Assembly (NCBI GenBank): GCA_011772965.1
Contig: WVYN01000015.1
Location: 58,182 to 110,885, forward strand
DNA from: Gammaproteobacteria bacterium
Lineage (GTDB): Bacteria > Pseudomonadota > Gammaproteobacteria > Eutrophobiales > Eutrophobiaceae
DNA length: 52,704 nt
Reading direction: 5' to 3'
In this document: piece after piece, positions 9,578 through 18,118 of the stretch
How positions within the stretch are numbered: the stretch's first letter is position 1
Layout of the letters: each line of letters begins with the position of its first letter
Notes under the pieces: model-generated
Databases searched by the model: none
Told to the model about the DNA's origin: nothing
What the model saw: the letters and a program-made list of their open reading frames with translations, nothing else
Translations under genes and position numbers: made by a program

Positions 9578-10000
9578 AAGCTCCCAATTAAAAAATTATT
9601 ACTATTATTTGGTGACGTCCCCGTGACAAAAAGCCTGATAGTCCCCCCAGAAATCATTCTTATCACAGAGAAGATTTACTGATAGAAATAAGGAATACAT
9701 TGCAATGAATGCAATCAACCGAAAATGCCCAGCCCGCGGTTCTTCTCCTGGCAGGATCTTCTTGTTCTGATCTGAGCAAATGCAATTCCGAAAAATTATA
9801 ACGGGACTGCGGCCTAACTTCTAGTTCCTGTATCGACCCTGAATCTTTTGGCTTGTAATATTGCATGCTTGAGAGGTACTCAATCTCTCACGGATTGGCA
9901 GTAACAACCTGTTGGCGAAAGCCATTCAAAAACATAAGCTTAAAAAGAAATAATCAGGAATTAATGGACTTTTTTACTGGCTTTCTGGTACCCGTGACTG
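9578..10000. other. Intergenic region upstream of glnA; candidate sigma-54 site
   Basis: No convincing gene. On the minus strand, complementing 9774-9790, there is GG-N10-GC (CGGAATTGCATTTGCT). This fits the -24/-12 spacing of a sigma-54 promoter and has a good TTGCT, but the -24 element departs from TGGCACG at several positions. It would leave a leader of about 190 bases before glnA. No second NtrC-type operator was found here. A 67-codon minus-strand frame (9663-9866) has no ribosome binding site. The right part shows no further homology to glutamine synthetase until about 10015. Confidence 0.35.
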
Positions 10001-10014
10001 TTGCCATCAGCCGG

Positions 10015-10480
10015 TTTGCCAAGGGCGCCAAGCGCCGGTGATGAAGTCTGGGTTGCCCGTTACCTGCTGGAACGCACCGCAGAGAATTACGGCCTGGCCA
10101 TCGAGTGGCATCCAAACACCCTGGGTGATACCGACTGGAATGGTTCCGGAATGCATGCCAACTTCTTCAATACCGTTATGTGTGAAGCCGGCAAGCAGGA
10201 TGTCTTCACCAAGATCTGCGAGCAGTCTGGCAAGAAGGTCAAACGCCACATCAGCGTCTATGGTGCCCATAATCACCAGCGCCTGACAGGCAAGCATGAA
10301 ACCCAATCCATCAACCAGTTCAGCTATGGCGTCTCTGACCTTGGGGCGCCCATTCGCATCCCGGTCAGCACCGTGGAAGATGGATGGAAGGGCCAACGAC
10401 TGAAAGACCGTCGTCCGGCATCCAATGCTGACCCCTACAAGGTCGCTGCTATTGTGAAAACCACGAAAGAGGCCGCTTAA
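10015..10480 (+). pseudogene. 3' remnant of a type II (eukaryotic-type) glutamine synthetase
   Basis: About 150 codons matching only the C-terminal half of GSII: AGDEVWVARYLLERTAENYG, DWNGSGMHANF, then GAHNHQRLTGKHETQSINQF, SYGVSDLGAPIRIP and DRRPASNADPYKVA. The N-terminal half with the beta-grasp domain is absent; full-length relatives have about 340 residues. Just before AGDEVW, the +1-shifted frame reads FAKGAKR, which resembles the residues expected there (remembered family pattern GKGAKRAGDE). This suggests a small deletion near 10034 as well as the 5' truncation. An intrinsic terminator is still present 33 bases after the stop. The fragment lacks most of the active site and is almost certainly non-functional. 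Confidence 0.85.
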
Positions 10481-10512
10481 GGCTACGGGGCACATAGCAG
10501 GATTTACGGAAT

Positions 10513-10545
10513 AACCGGAGCCGGGCTATCCTGGCTTCGGTTTTT
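10513..10545 (+). terminator. Intrinsic terminator after the glutamine synthetase remnant
   Basis: AACCGGAGCC pairs with GGCTTCGGTT (ten pairs, one of them G-T) around a 10-base loop, followed by TTTTTATT. It fits the end of the plus-strand type II glutamine synthetase transcript. It also lies just beyond the stop of minus-strand lysA, but the T-run favours the plus strand. Confidence 0.8.
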
Positions 10546-10561
10546 ATTGCTGAAGTTCCTG

Positions 10562-11809
10562 TCAGGGCAGAGTGGTCTCTGGCTGTAATAAATCGGCTAC
10601 GGTTTCCCGTTTCCGGATTTCATGCATTACACCCTTGTCCAGCATCACTTCGCAGGCCCTGGGCCGGGTATTGTAATTCGAACTCATACAGAAACCATAG
10701 GCACCGGCTGATCCGACTGCCAGCAGATCACCCACGCGTAAATCCAGAGTTCTGCCCTGGCCGAGAAAATCACCTGTCTCGCAAACCGGACCGACAATAT
10801 CATAAGTCTGCTCACCGGGTGGTGCCTCGTGGACAGGCAGGATCTCATGCCAGGCCCCATACAGTGAGGGGCGCAGCAAATCATTCATGGCCGCATCGAC
10901 GATGGCAAAGTTTTTATGTGGTGTGTGTTTCAGGTACTCGACCCGGGTCAAGAGGACACCGGCATTACCGACAATACTACGGCCAGGCTCAATGATGATT
11001 TGTTCAACACGGTTGGCAAAAACCTGGCGCAGGGCCGAGACGAATTCGGCCTCAGTCGGCGGTGATTCATCCTTGTAAGGTATTCCGAGCCCACCACCGA
11101 CATCAATATGACGGAGCGTAATCCCAGCAGCCTCTATTTGCCGGGTGAGATCCATCAGCCTTTCCAGGGCGTTGATAAAGGGATCAATAGCCGTGATCTG
11201 GGAACCGATGTGGCAATCGATACCGGTAACTTCAATATGGTTCATTGAGGCGGCCTGCTCGTAAGCTGTGAATGCCTCTTCCCAGGGGATGCCGAATTTG
11301 TTTTGCTTCAGACCTGTGGCGATGTATGGATGGGTTTTGACATCAACGTCCGGATTCACCCTGAATGAAACAGGTGCCTTTACATCGCGCTCGGCTGCCA
11401 CCTGGTTCAGACGGTCGAGTTCCTCGAGACTCTCAACATTAAAACACTTGATACCGACATCCAGTGCCTTGTGCATCTCATCAGCTTGTTTACCTACCCC
11501 GGAGAAAACCGTCTTCTCCGGTTCCCCGCCGGCCTCGATGACCCGTTGTAATTCACCGCCAGAAACAATGTCGAAGCCGGAACCCAGCCGGGCCAGGGTG
11601 TCCAGTATCGCCAGGTTTGAATTGGCCTTTACGGCGTAACAGATCAGATGATCAGTATCACCGAAGGCCTCGTTGTAAGCCTGCCAGCGTGCTTCAATAG
11701 CCTGTCTGGAATACACATAACAGGGGGTGCCAAAGCGTGCGGCAATGTCACCCAACGCTATGCCCTCGGCCATCAACTGACCATCCCGGTAAGCGAATGC
11801 CCCGATCAT
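10562..11809 (-). CDS. lysA: Diaminopimelate decarboxylase
   Basis: PLP enzyme that converts meso-diaminopimelate to lysine, the last step of lysine synthesis. Length 415 residues. The PLP lysine is in ICYAVKANSN (about residue 62). Other family motifs are the glycine-rich phosphate site HIDVGGGLGIPY, the EPGRSIVG segment, the catalytic Cys in GPVCETGDF, and AVGSAGAYGFCMSSNYN. Its ATG overlaps the lptM stop by one base (TGATG), giving tight coupling. The lptM-lysA order is common in gammaproteobacteria. Confidence 0.97.
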   Translation of the reverse strand: MIGAFAYRDGQLMAEGIALGDIAARFGTPCYVYSRQAIEARWQAYNEAFGDTDHLICYAVKANSNLAILDTLARLGSGFDIVSGGELQRVIEAGGEPEKTVFSGVGKQADEMHKALDVGIKCFNVESLEELDRLNQVAAERDVKAPVSFRVNPDVDVKTHPYIATGLKQNKFGIPWEEAFTAYEQAASMNHIEVTGIDCHIGSQITAIDPFINALERLMDLTRQIEAAGITLRHIDVGGGLGIPYKDESPPTEAEFVSALRQVFANRVEQIIIEPGRSIVGNAGVLLTRVEYLKHTPHKNFAIVDAAMNDLLRPSLYGAWHEILPVHEAPPGEQTYDIVGPVCETGDFLGQGRTLDLRVGDLLAVGSAGAYGFCMSSNYNTRPRACEVMLDKGVMHEIRKRETVADLLQPETTLP

Positions 11810-11946
11810 CAGGCCATGGCCCCGGTATAAGCAAGGGCTGACTCTGGCTCCTCCGGATGGTATAAATCGCCTTTTTGTCCACAGCCCGAAAGTAGTGTCA
11901 TCACAATCAGGGTCAATGTGATTAAAAATTTCCTGGGGGCAGACAT
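11809..11946 (-). CDS. lptM: LptM-like small outer-membrane lipoprotein
   Basis: A 45-residue lipoprotein: signal helix KFLITLTLIVMTLLSGCGQ with lipobox LLSGC, then QKGDLYHPEEPE. GCGQKGxLY directly upstream of lysA is the signature of LptM (formerly YifL/LppL), which helps mature the LptD/E lipopolysaccharide translocon (established in E. coli). ATG 11946 has GGAGA about eight bases upstream. The longer frame upstream has no such signal. Confidence 0.9.
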   Translation of the reverse strand: MSAPRKFLITLTLIVMTLLSGCGQKGDLYHPEEPESALAYTGAMA

Positions 11947-12069
11947 TAGCTTTTCTCCGGGATTTCGAGATCTCAGTTCAAGGGACGGGAAATAATAACA
12001 CCCTGAAAAACGACATGAAATTTTTTTCCATGCCCGGCGCATGGGAACGCACAAAACACGGGAACAGGT

Positions 12070-12738
12070 ATGAGCCAAACTGAAAATGCAGTCATAATAG
12101 AACCCCGCGGCAACCACAAGGCATCTGTGATCTGGTTGCATGGCCTCGGCGCAGACGGCCATGACTTTGAACCCATCGTTCCAGAATTGCGTTTACCTGA
12201 CTCACTCGGGATCCGGTTTATCTTTCCACATGCTCCGGTACGACCAGTCACTATTAATGGCGGCATGTCAATGCGTGCCTGGTATGATGTGAAGAACACG
12301 GACCTCAGGCAGGAGGAAGACCGTGACGCAATCATTCATTCTTCAGGTTTGCTCAAAGAATGGATTGAGTCTGAAACCAGTGCAGGCATTGCGACTGACA
12401 AGATCGTGTTGGCCGGTTTTTCTCAGGGTGGTGCCATCGCCCTGCACTGTGGCCTGCGTTATCCGGACAGGCTTGCCGGCATTCTGGCCCTTTCTACCTA
12501 CCTGCCTTTACCTGACACTCTCACTACCGAGGCCAGCAACGGTAATCAGGCAGTCCCGATCATGATGCTGCATGGTCAATACGATCCGGTGATCCCGGAC
12601 TTGGCAGGCAGACAATCTGCCGAAATACTGAAACACGCCGGATATGACGTCGAATGGAAAGTCTATCCCATGCCCCACGCGGTTTGTGCCGAGGAAATTG
12701 CAGACATCAGCCACTGGCTGGCCAAACAACTGGCCTGA
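12070..12738 (+). CDS. Carboxylesterase / phospholipase (alpha/beta hydrolase)
   Basis: A 222-residue serine hydrolase of the phospholipase/carboxylesterase family, close to Pseudomonas carboxylesterase II and eukaryotic acyl-protein thioesterases. The nucleophile is about S118 in GFSQGGAIAL, with Asp in GQYDPVIP and His in PHAVCAEE completing the triad. The oxyanion segment is WLHGLGADGHDFEP. It has no signal peptide and is presumably cytosolic. The natural substrate is not evident. It lies divergent from lptM-lysA and convergent with rhlB, three bases away. Confidence 0.93.
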   Translation: MSQTENAVIIEPRGNHKASVIWLHGLGADGHDFEPIVPELRLPDSLGIRFIFPHAPVRPVTINGGMSMRAWYDVKNTDLRQEEDRDAIIHSSGLLKEWIESETSAGIATDKIVLAGFSQGGAIALHCGLRYPDRLAGILALSTYLPLPDTLTTEASNGNQAVPIMMLHGQYDPVIPDLAGRQSAEILKHAGYDVEWKVYPMPHAVCAEEIADISHWLAKQLA

Positions 12739-12741
12739 TAA

Positions 12742-14031
12742 TCAGTGAGGTTGTTTATGATGGTATTTTTTCTTGCCCGCACGGTCATTGCGGCGGCTAC
12801 CTGGCTTTTTCCCCCTTGGTCCTGGACGGGAACGTTGCATTTTTACGGGTGCGGACGGTTCGACCAGCATATCTGAAGTCACCCTCTGGACGGGAATCTT
12901 GTAACCCAGATAGTCTTCGATTTCCGAGATCGAATAAACATATTCCTCGCAACCAAAACTCACTGCATCACCACTGGCACCGGCACGCGCCGTCCGGCCT
13001 ATCCGATGAACATAATCTTCGGCGTTTTGCGGCAAATCAAAATTAAAAATATGGCTCACATCCGGGATGTGCAAGCCTCTTGCGGCAAGGTCGGTGGCAA
13101 CCAGGACGGGTAATTTGCCCTCGGAAAATTCCTGAAAAAGATGCTGCCTTTTCTTCTGTGGTACGTCACCGGAGAGAATAGATGCATGAAACCCGTTACC
13201 TTCCAGGTAACCCCAGACTTTCTCGGCCATCCGCTTGGTGTTGACGAACACAATCGTGCGCTTGGGATCAATTTTCTGCAGAAGGCCGATTAATAGAGGA
13301 ATCTTTTCTTCATTGGAAACGTGGTAGAGAGTCTGAGTAATCCTGTCAGCAGTGACCTGCTCCGGGTTAATGCGGATAATCCTGGGATTGTTCATGTGTT
13401 CGTAGGCCAGTTCCGTCACACGAAATGATAGTGTGGCTGAAAACAGCATGCTAAGGCGATCTTGGGGTTTGCACATGCGCCGGAACATGTAACGAACATC
13501 CTTGATGAAACCCAAGTCAAACATGCGGTCGGCCTCATCTAACACGACTATCTCGACAGACTTGAGTTTGTAGACGCCCTGCTTGAAGTAGTCGATAAGT
13601 CTGCCCGGCGTACCGATTAATATATCAACACCTTCGTCAAATTGACGCCTCTGCTTTTCGTAATCGACACCACCGTATACCAAGGCCAGATTAAGGCCGG
13701 CATATTTATTAAGTAACCGGGCATCCTTATGGATTTGGATCGCCAGTTCCCGGGTAGGGGATATGACCAGGGCCCGAGGCGATTTTGCCTGGTTATTGCC
13801 TGCCGCTGGCTTTTCGAGAAAGCGCTGCATGATGCAAAGCAGGAATGCTGCTGTTTTGCCGGTGCCTGTCTGAGCCTGACCGGCAATATCCTTGCCAGCA
13901 AGGATATCGGGCAGAGTTTCAGCCTGGATCGGGGTACAGTAGCTGTATCCGGCATCGTCGAGCGCGCGAATCAGGCGGCCATCAAGGGACAAATCCCGAA
14001 AGGCTGTCGAGGTGGTGTGAGGCGCGGTCAT
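12742..14031 (-). CDS. rhlB: DEAD-box ATP-dependent RNA helicase RhlB
   Basis: A 429-residue DEAD-box helicase. Motifs in order: Q motif near YCTPIQAETLP, Walker A AQTGTGKT, PTRELAIQ, GTPGRLID, DEADRMFDLGF, SAT, and C-terminal HRIGRTARAG. The basic tail (RSRPGPRGKKPGSRRNDRAG) fits RNA contact. It is assigned to RhlB, the degradosome-associated helicase, mainly because it diverges from trxA-rho as in E. coli and Pseudomonas. Without that context it could only be called a DEAD-box protein. Confidence 0.92.
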   Translation of the reverse strand: MTAPHTTSTAFRDLSLDGRLIRALDDAGYSYCTPIQAETLPDILAGKDIAGQAQTGTGKTAAFLLCIMQRFLEKPAAGNNQAKSPRALVISPTRELAIQIHKDARLLNKYAGLNLALVYGGVDYEKQRRQFDEGVDILIGTPGRLIDYFKQGVYKLKSVEIVVLDEADRMFDLGFIKDVRYMFRRMCKPQDRLSMLFSATLSFRVTELAYEHMNNPRIIRINPEQVTADRITQTLYHVSNEEKIPLLIGLLQKIDPKRTIVFVNTKRMAEKVWGYLEGNGFHASILSGDVPQKKRQHLFQEFSEGKLPVLVATDLAARGLHIPDVSHIFNFDLPQNAEDYVHRIGRTARAGASGDAVSFGCEEYVYSISEIEDYLGYKIPVQRVTSDMLVEPSAPVKMQRSRPGPRGKKPGSRRNDRAGKKKYHHKQPH

Positions 14032-14139
14032 ATGCTTACAGGAAGAGAAGAAATGAGGTCAGGGGATCCTGACTTGCATTCCGGTAGTAATTTGGTTGAA
14101 ACTATCGACTCCAATCCAATCCCGAGGAAATACTTTTAA

Positions 14140-14466
14140 ATGAGTGAACATATTGTTCATGTTACAGATTCGTCTTTTGAAGAGGAAGTTCTAAATTCGA
14201 ATACACCGGTAATGGTCGATTACTGGGCCGAATGGTGTGGCCCCTGCCGGGCAATCGCCCCGGTACTTGAAGAGCTTGCCGAGGAATACAATGGCAAACT
14301 CATCGTGGCGAAGATGGACGTGGACCAGAACCAGTCGACCCCACAGAAATATGGCGTCCGCGGGATACCCACACTGATGATTTTCAGCAATGGTAATGTG
14401 GTAGGCACTAAAGTAGGTCAGGCCTCCAAATCCCAGTTGTCGGCATTTATAGACAGCACCATCTAG
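14140..14466 (+). CDS. trxA: Thioredoxin 1
   Basis: A 108-residue cytosolic disulfide reductase. The redox pair is C33/C36 in WAEWCGPC, the cis-Pro loop is GIPTLMIF, and a buried Asp lies in VMVDYWA. Length and motifs are those of canonical TrxA. It sits between rhlB (divergent) and rho, the usual gammaproteobacterial order. No intrinsic terminator follows before the rho promoter region. Confidence 0.98.
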   Translation: MSEHIVHVTDSSFEEEVLNSNTPVMVDYWAEWCGPCRAIAPVLEELAEEYNGKLIVAKMDVDQNQSTPQKYGVRGIPTLMIFSNGNVVGTKVGQASKSQLSAFIDSTI

Positions 14467-14666
14467 GTCAAAATTTAACTGTTTTTTAGCTGGACGAATA
14501 TAAATTCGCATGCTAATTTAAATACTAATATAATAAGTAAAACCTGCTCTTTCTTATTACCAAATCCCTCTAACCGATACTTTTGGACTAGGATTTTCAT
14601 CCACAAACGCGGATTTGCGTTTCGATAACTTGTATCTTTTTCCAATTATCATGAAGCACCGAAGTT
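14467..14666 (+). promoter_or_regulatory. rho promoter and leader region
   Basis: A consensus -10, TATAAT, lies at 14529-14534, with TTCGCA 18 bases upstream (14505-14510) as a moderate -35. The predicted transcript has a leader of about 125 bases before rho. In it, AAACGC (14605-14610) and GCGTTT (14617-14622) can form a six-pair hairpin with a six-base loop. rho is autoregulated by termination in its own leader in E. coli (established); this region is the natural place for that here. No leader peptide with a ribosome binding site was found. Confidence 0.55.
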
Positions 14667-15926
14667 ATGAACCTAACAGAACTGAAACAGCAACCAGCCT
14701 CTGAGCTGATCACCCTCTCTGAAAATCTAGGCCTTGATGGACTGGCCCGCTCCCGCAAACAAGACGTCATCTTCGAAATACTCAAGGCCCAGGCCAAGAA
14801 AGGTGAGGATATTTATGGTGATGGCGTGCTTGAGATACTCCAGGATGGGTTCGGGTTTCTGAGATCAGCTGATAGTTCTTATCTGGCCGGCCCCGATGAT
14901 ATCTATGTATCGCCAAGCCAGATCCGGCGATTCAACATGCGCACCGGGGACAACATTGCCGGCAAAATAAGACCACCCAAGGATGGCGAACGTTATTTTG
15001 CCCTTCTCAAAGTCAACGAAATTAATTTTGAGCCCCCCGAAAAGGCCAAGCACAAAATACTTTTTGAAAACCTGACCCCGCTGTTTGCCCATGATCGGCT
15101 CAAACTGGAGCTGGGTAATGGCAGCACGGAGGATCTGACACCCCGTATCATCGACCTGGTTGCACCGATCGGGAAGGGACAACGAGGATTGATCGTATCA
15201 CCGCCAAAGGCCGGCAAGACCATGATCCTGCAAAGCATTGCTCAGTCTATCACACACAATCATCCGGAATGCCATTTGATCATCCTATTGATCGATGAAC
15301 GTCCGGAGGAAGTGACCGAGATGGAACGTTCCACCCAGGCCGAAGTAATTTCCAGTACCTTTGACGAACCAGCGAGCCGTCACGTGCAGGTAGCAGAAAT
15401 GGTGATAGAAAGGGCCAAGCGACTCGTGGAACATAAAAAAGATGTAGTCATCCTGCTTGATTCCATTACCCGACTGGCACGTGCTTACAATACAGTTGTC
15501 CCGGCCTCCGGCAAGGTGCTGACAGGGGGTGTGGATGCCAATGCGTTGCAACGGCCCAAACGCTTTTTTGGTGCCGCACGAAACATCGAGGAAGGTGGCA
15601 GTCTGACGATACTGGCGACCGCACTGATAGATACCGGTTCCAGGATGGACGATGTAATCTACGAGGAATTCAAGGGTACAGGCAACATGGAGTTACACCT
15701 GGATCGCACGATCGCTGAGAAACGCGTCTACCCGGCCATTAACATTAACCGTTCCGGCACCCGCCGTGAGGAATTGCTCACTGACAAGGAAGAGCTGCAA
15801 AAGATGTGGATTCTGCGGAAACTGCTGCACCCCATGGAAGACCTGGCTGCTATGGAGTTTGTGCTGGAACGTTTGAAGGCTACCAAGACCAACTCCGAAT
15901 TTTTTGACGCCATGAAGCGCCAATAA
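14667..15926 (+). CDS. rho: Transcription termination factor Rho
   Basis: Hexameric RNA-dependent ATPase of 419 residues, the same size as the E. coli protein. The N-terminal helical segment [15 protein letters not shown] is followed by an OB-fold RNA-binding domain ([30 protein letters not shown]). The motor domain has Walker [11 protein letters not shown], the Q-loop region and R-loop ([21 protein letters not shown]), and catalytic ERPEEVTEM. It terminates untranslated transcripts genome-wide. It ends six bases before a convergent unknown gene. Confidence 0.99.
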   Translation: MNLTELKQQPASELITLSENLGLDGLARSRKQDVIFEILKAQAKKGEDIYGDGVLEILQDGFGFLRSADSSYLAGPDDIYVSPSQIRRFNMRTGDNIAGKIRPPKDGERYFALLKVNEINFEPPEKAKHKILFENLTPLFAHDRLKLELGNGSTEDLTPRIIDLVAPIGKGQRGLIVSPPKAGKTMILQSIAQSITHNHPECHLIILLIDERPEEVTEMERSTQAEVISSTFDEPASRHVQVAEMVIERAKRLVEHKKDVVILLDSITRLARAYNTVVPASGKVLTGGVDANALQRPKRFFGAARNIEEGGSLTILATALIDTGSRMDDVIYEEFKGTGNMELHLDRTIAEKRVYPAININRSGTRREELLTDKEELQKMWILRKLLHPMEDLAAMEFVLERLKATKTNSEFFDAMKRQ

Positions 15927-15931
15927 TCAAT

Positions 15932-16555
15932 TTACTGTTTTACTCCAGTTACGGTGAACGGCTGAATCCCCAGTTCCTGCAACTTGTCTGCAAGGCGTTT
16001 ACTGCCAGTCTTCATCCACAGTTCATACAATCGCAATACATCACTGTCTGAACTGAAGTTACTTTTCTCACTGATCTCGGCCAGAACATCCACGAGCCCG
16101 ATAAATTTTTCCGAAAGTTCACCAAACACCTTGCTGAAGGTACAACCATTGTAGGTATACCGTGTTTGATCTGCGAGGCAGGCATAGGCAGTTCCGCCCA
16201 TGGCAATATAATAATCTATGTCGACCAGTGATCGATTCAGGCTGTCTGCAAACAAACCAGATATAAACAGTGCCAGATCGCCCAGTCTTTGCAAACTCTT
16301 GTTTTTTTCTGACGTGGAACTGGCTTCCAGTGCATCAGCATAAATCAATGCCAGTGCCTTCAGCATCAAGCCGTCTGTGGTTTTTTCATAAAACCTTTCA
16401 GACCTGGAAAACTCGGTCATCATGTTGACAACATAAAATACTGTCTCTTCCTGGACTATGAGATTCTGGTTAATGACTGCCTTGTTGACTGATTCCCTAA
16501 AATACTCCCTGAGGTCCATGCCGGTAATCAATTGTTCCTGAACTTCGTCATGCAT
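15932..16555 (-). CDS. Conserved hypothetical protein with a structured leader
   Basis: A 207-residue soluble protein I cannot name. It is mostly helical and has no signal peptide, membrane segment or known catalytic motif. The most conserved-looking stretch is LGDLALFISGLFADSLNR, then VDIDYYIAMGGTAYACLA. I recall this pattern only from unannotated proteobacterial proteins. ATG 16555 has AGGA eight bases upstream. That ribosome binding site directly follows one arm of a perfect 9-base inverted repeat whose other arm is 88 bases upstream in the leader, which suggests translational control. It is convergent with rho and separated from sat by a terminator, so it should have its own promoter. Confidence 0.75.
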   Translation of the reverse strand: MHDEVQEQLITGMDLREYFRESVNKAVINQNLIVQEETVFYVVNMMTEFSRSERFYEKTTDGLMLKALALIYADALEASSTSEKNKSLQRLGDLALFISGLFADSLNRSLVDIDYYIAMGGTAYACLADQTRYTYNGCTFSKVFGELSEKFIGLVDVLAEISEKSNFSSDSDVLRLYELWMKTGSKRLADKLQELGIQPFTVTGVKQ

Positions 16556-16670
16556 AATATTCCTCCAGCCAACTGAAGCGTTATTACAGTGATACGCCTG
16601 TAAAACAATGTCTTATATTTAACAAAATTAGACCATTGGAGTGAAGTTAGCACTCCTCCAGGTTGGCTGG
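16556..16670 (-). promoter_or_regulatory. Structured 5' leader of the 207-residue unknown gene
   Basis: Read on the minus strand, CCAGCCAAC (16670-16662) is perfectly complementary to GTTGGCTGG (16573-16565). The second arm runs straight into AGGAATATT-ATG. Between them lies a local hairpin, GGAGTG/CACTCC (16656-16651 with 16643-16638, seven-base loop). CTGGAGGA occurs after both arms, so the upstream copy mimics the ribosome binding region. Pairing of the long-range arms would bury the start of the GGAGGA. This is a plausible translational switch or protein-binding leader; no known riboswitch class is recognised. Confidence 0.5.
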
Positions 16671-16716
16671 TAAACAGGAATTGAAAGCAGTTCACAAAAT
16701 TGTGGCCCGAAATTGA

Positions 16717-16740
16717 AAAACCCGCCATCAGGCGGGTTTT
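16717..16740 (-). terminator. Intrinsic terminator of sat
   Basis: AAAACCCGCC, loop ATCA, GGCGGGTTTT: a perfect ten-base-pair stem beginning 18 bases past the sat stop. On the minus strand it is followed by a T (TTTTTC). It isolates sat from the downstream 207-residue gene. Confidence 0.92.
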
Positions 16741-16758
16741 CTCTCAAATACAGTAATA

Positions 16759-17943
16759 TCATGCTTCTGACATATAGTAATCCATCAATATTTTTGCCAC
16801 TTCTGGGCGGGCAAATTCCTCCGGCAACGGCTCCCCGGCAGCCAGCATCTCACGAACTTTGGTTCCAGATAGCATGACGAAATCCTCGGACGTATGATCG
16901 GGGACATCACGCATCATTACCACCTTGTTCAGTTTTCTCGAATAAGCGGTGTGATCGGCATTAAAAATCTCAATTTCCAGTGCCCCTTGCGGAAGGGTTT
17001 TGAAGATTTCCTGCGCATCAAATGGCCCATAATAATTACCTACGCCGGCATGATCACGGCCAACTATCAAATGGGTACATCCGGCATTTTGCCTGAATAT
17101 GGCATGCAGTACCGCTTCCCTGGGCCCGGCATATAACATGTCAAAACCATAACCTGTAATCATCACCGTGTTGGCAGGGAAATAGAGCTCGACCATTTTC
17201 CTGATCGCCGCATCCCGGACATCTGCAGGAATATCACCTTTCTTAAGCTTGCCCAAAAGCATATGAATCAGGACGCCATCAGCATTGACCGCCTTTTTCG
17301 CCATCTTGCAAAGTTCTTCGTGAGCACGATGCATTGGGTTGCGGGTCTGGAATGCAACTACCGTTTCCCAGCCACGCGAACTGATATCTTCACGGATCTG
17401 TACGGCCGTCCGAAACGTATCGGGGAAATCTTTTTCAAAGTAACTGTAATTCAAAACCCGTATCGGGCCAGAAACGATATATCTACCCGCAGACAGGAAG
17501 GTACCTACACCGGGGTGTGATTCATCCAAAGTACCAAAGGTTCTTTCAGTCATCTGCTTCAGGTCCTCACTGGAAATCTCCTCTATGGAATCAACTGTCT
17601 GGATGGCCAGTACTGGATTTCCTGGCATATTTGGATCAAGTAATGCAATTTTTTCAGTCTCTTTGATTTGAGAGATATCATCTGTCCTGTTCAAGCAGGG
17701 AACCGGCCAGAACAATCCCGATGACGTCATCATGGTATCAGCGACCGACAGTGCATCAGCCCGATTCATGTAACCCTCAAGGGGTGTGAAATAACCTGCA
17801 CCAAGCATCACTGCATTGGCAGCGGAGGATGAATCAAGAAGAAGCTTTGGAAATGATTTTGCTTCTTCCAGGAGGACCTCGCGCTCTAACTGATCTTCAA
17901 CAAACAGTGGTGTTAGGGTCTGTGAACCATGCGGCTTTATCAT
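16759..17943 (-). CDS. sat: Sulfate adenylyltransferase (ATP sulfurylase), Sat type
   Basis: Interconverts ATP plus sulfate with APS plus pyrophosphate. It is the single-chain Sat form, 394 residues, not the CysDN heterodimer. Active-site motifs are FQTRNPMHRAHEELC and IVGRDHAGVGNYYGPFDAQ, with an IADDDF-like region replaced by VMMRDVPDHTSEDF near the C-terminus. In sulfur-oxidising gammaproteobacteria this enzyme makes ATP from APS in the last step of sulfite oxidation (established). No aprAB genes are in the window, so assimilation or reduction cannot be excluded. An AGGAG ribosome binding site precedes the ATG, and a terminator follows. Confidence 0.96.
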   Translation of the reverse strand: MIKPHGSQTLTPLFVEDQLEREVLLEEAKSFPKLLLDSSSAANAVMLGAGYFTPLEGYMNRADALSVADTMMTSSGLFWPVPCLNRTDDISQIKETEKIALLDPNMPGNPVLAIQTVDSIEEISSEDLKQMTERTFGTLDESHPGVGTFLSAGRYIVSGPIRVLNYSYFEKDFPDTFRTAVQIREDISSRGWETVVAFQTRNPMHRAHEELCKMAKKAVNADGVLIHMLLGKLKKGDIPADVRDAAIRKMVELYFPANTVMITGYGFDMLYAGPREAVLHAIFRQNAGCTHLIVGRDHAGVGNYYGPFDAQEIFKTLPQGALEIEIFNADHTAYSRKLNKVVMMRDVPDHTSEDFVMLSGTKVREMLAAGEPLPEEFARPEVAKILMDYYMSEA

Positions 17944-18118
17944 ATGAATCTATTCTCCTGAAGACTTTGGATTTGCCCTGACAAAGGCAATAAAAGGTCG
18001 CTAACAATAACTATATATAAAATAAATTCAAGCCTGATCCCTTCGGAACATCAGGGTAGTAATTAGGGACATCTACAATTATGATCAAGTGGATAGGTCA
18101 AATACTGGGGATATTTAA

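Noticed and set aside
9663-9866. 67-codon minus-strand frame upstream of glnA
   Set aside because: The ATG lacks a ribosome binding site, and the peptide shows no domain or membrane segment.
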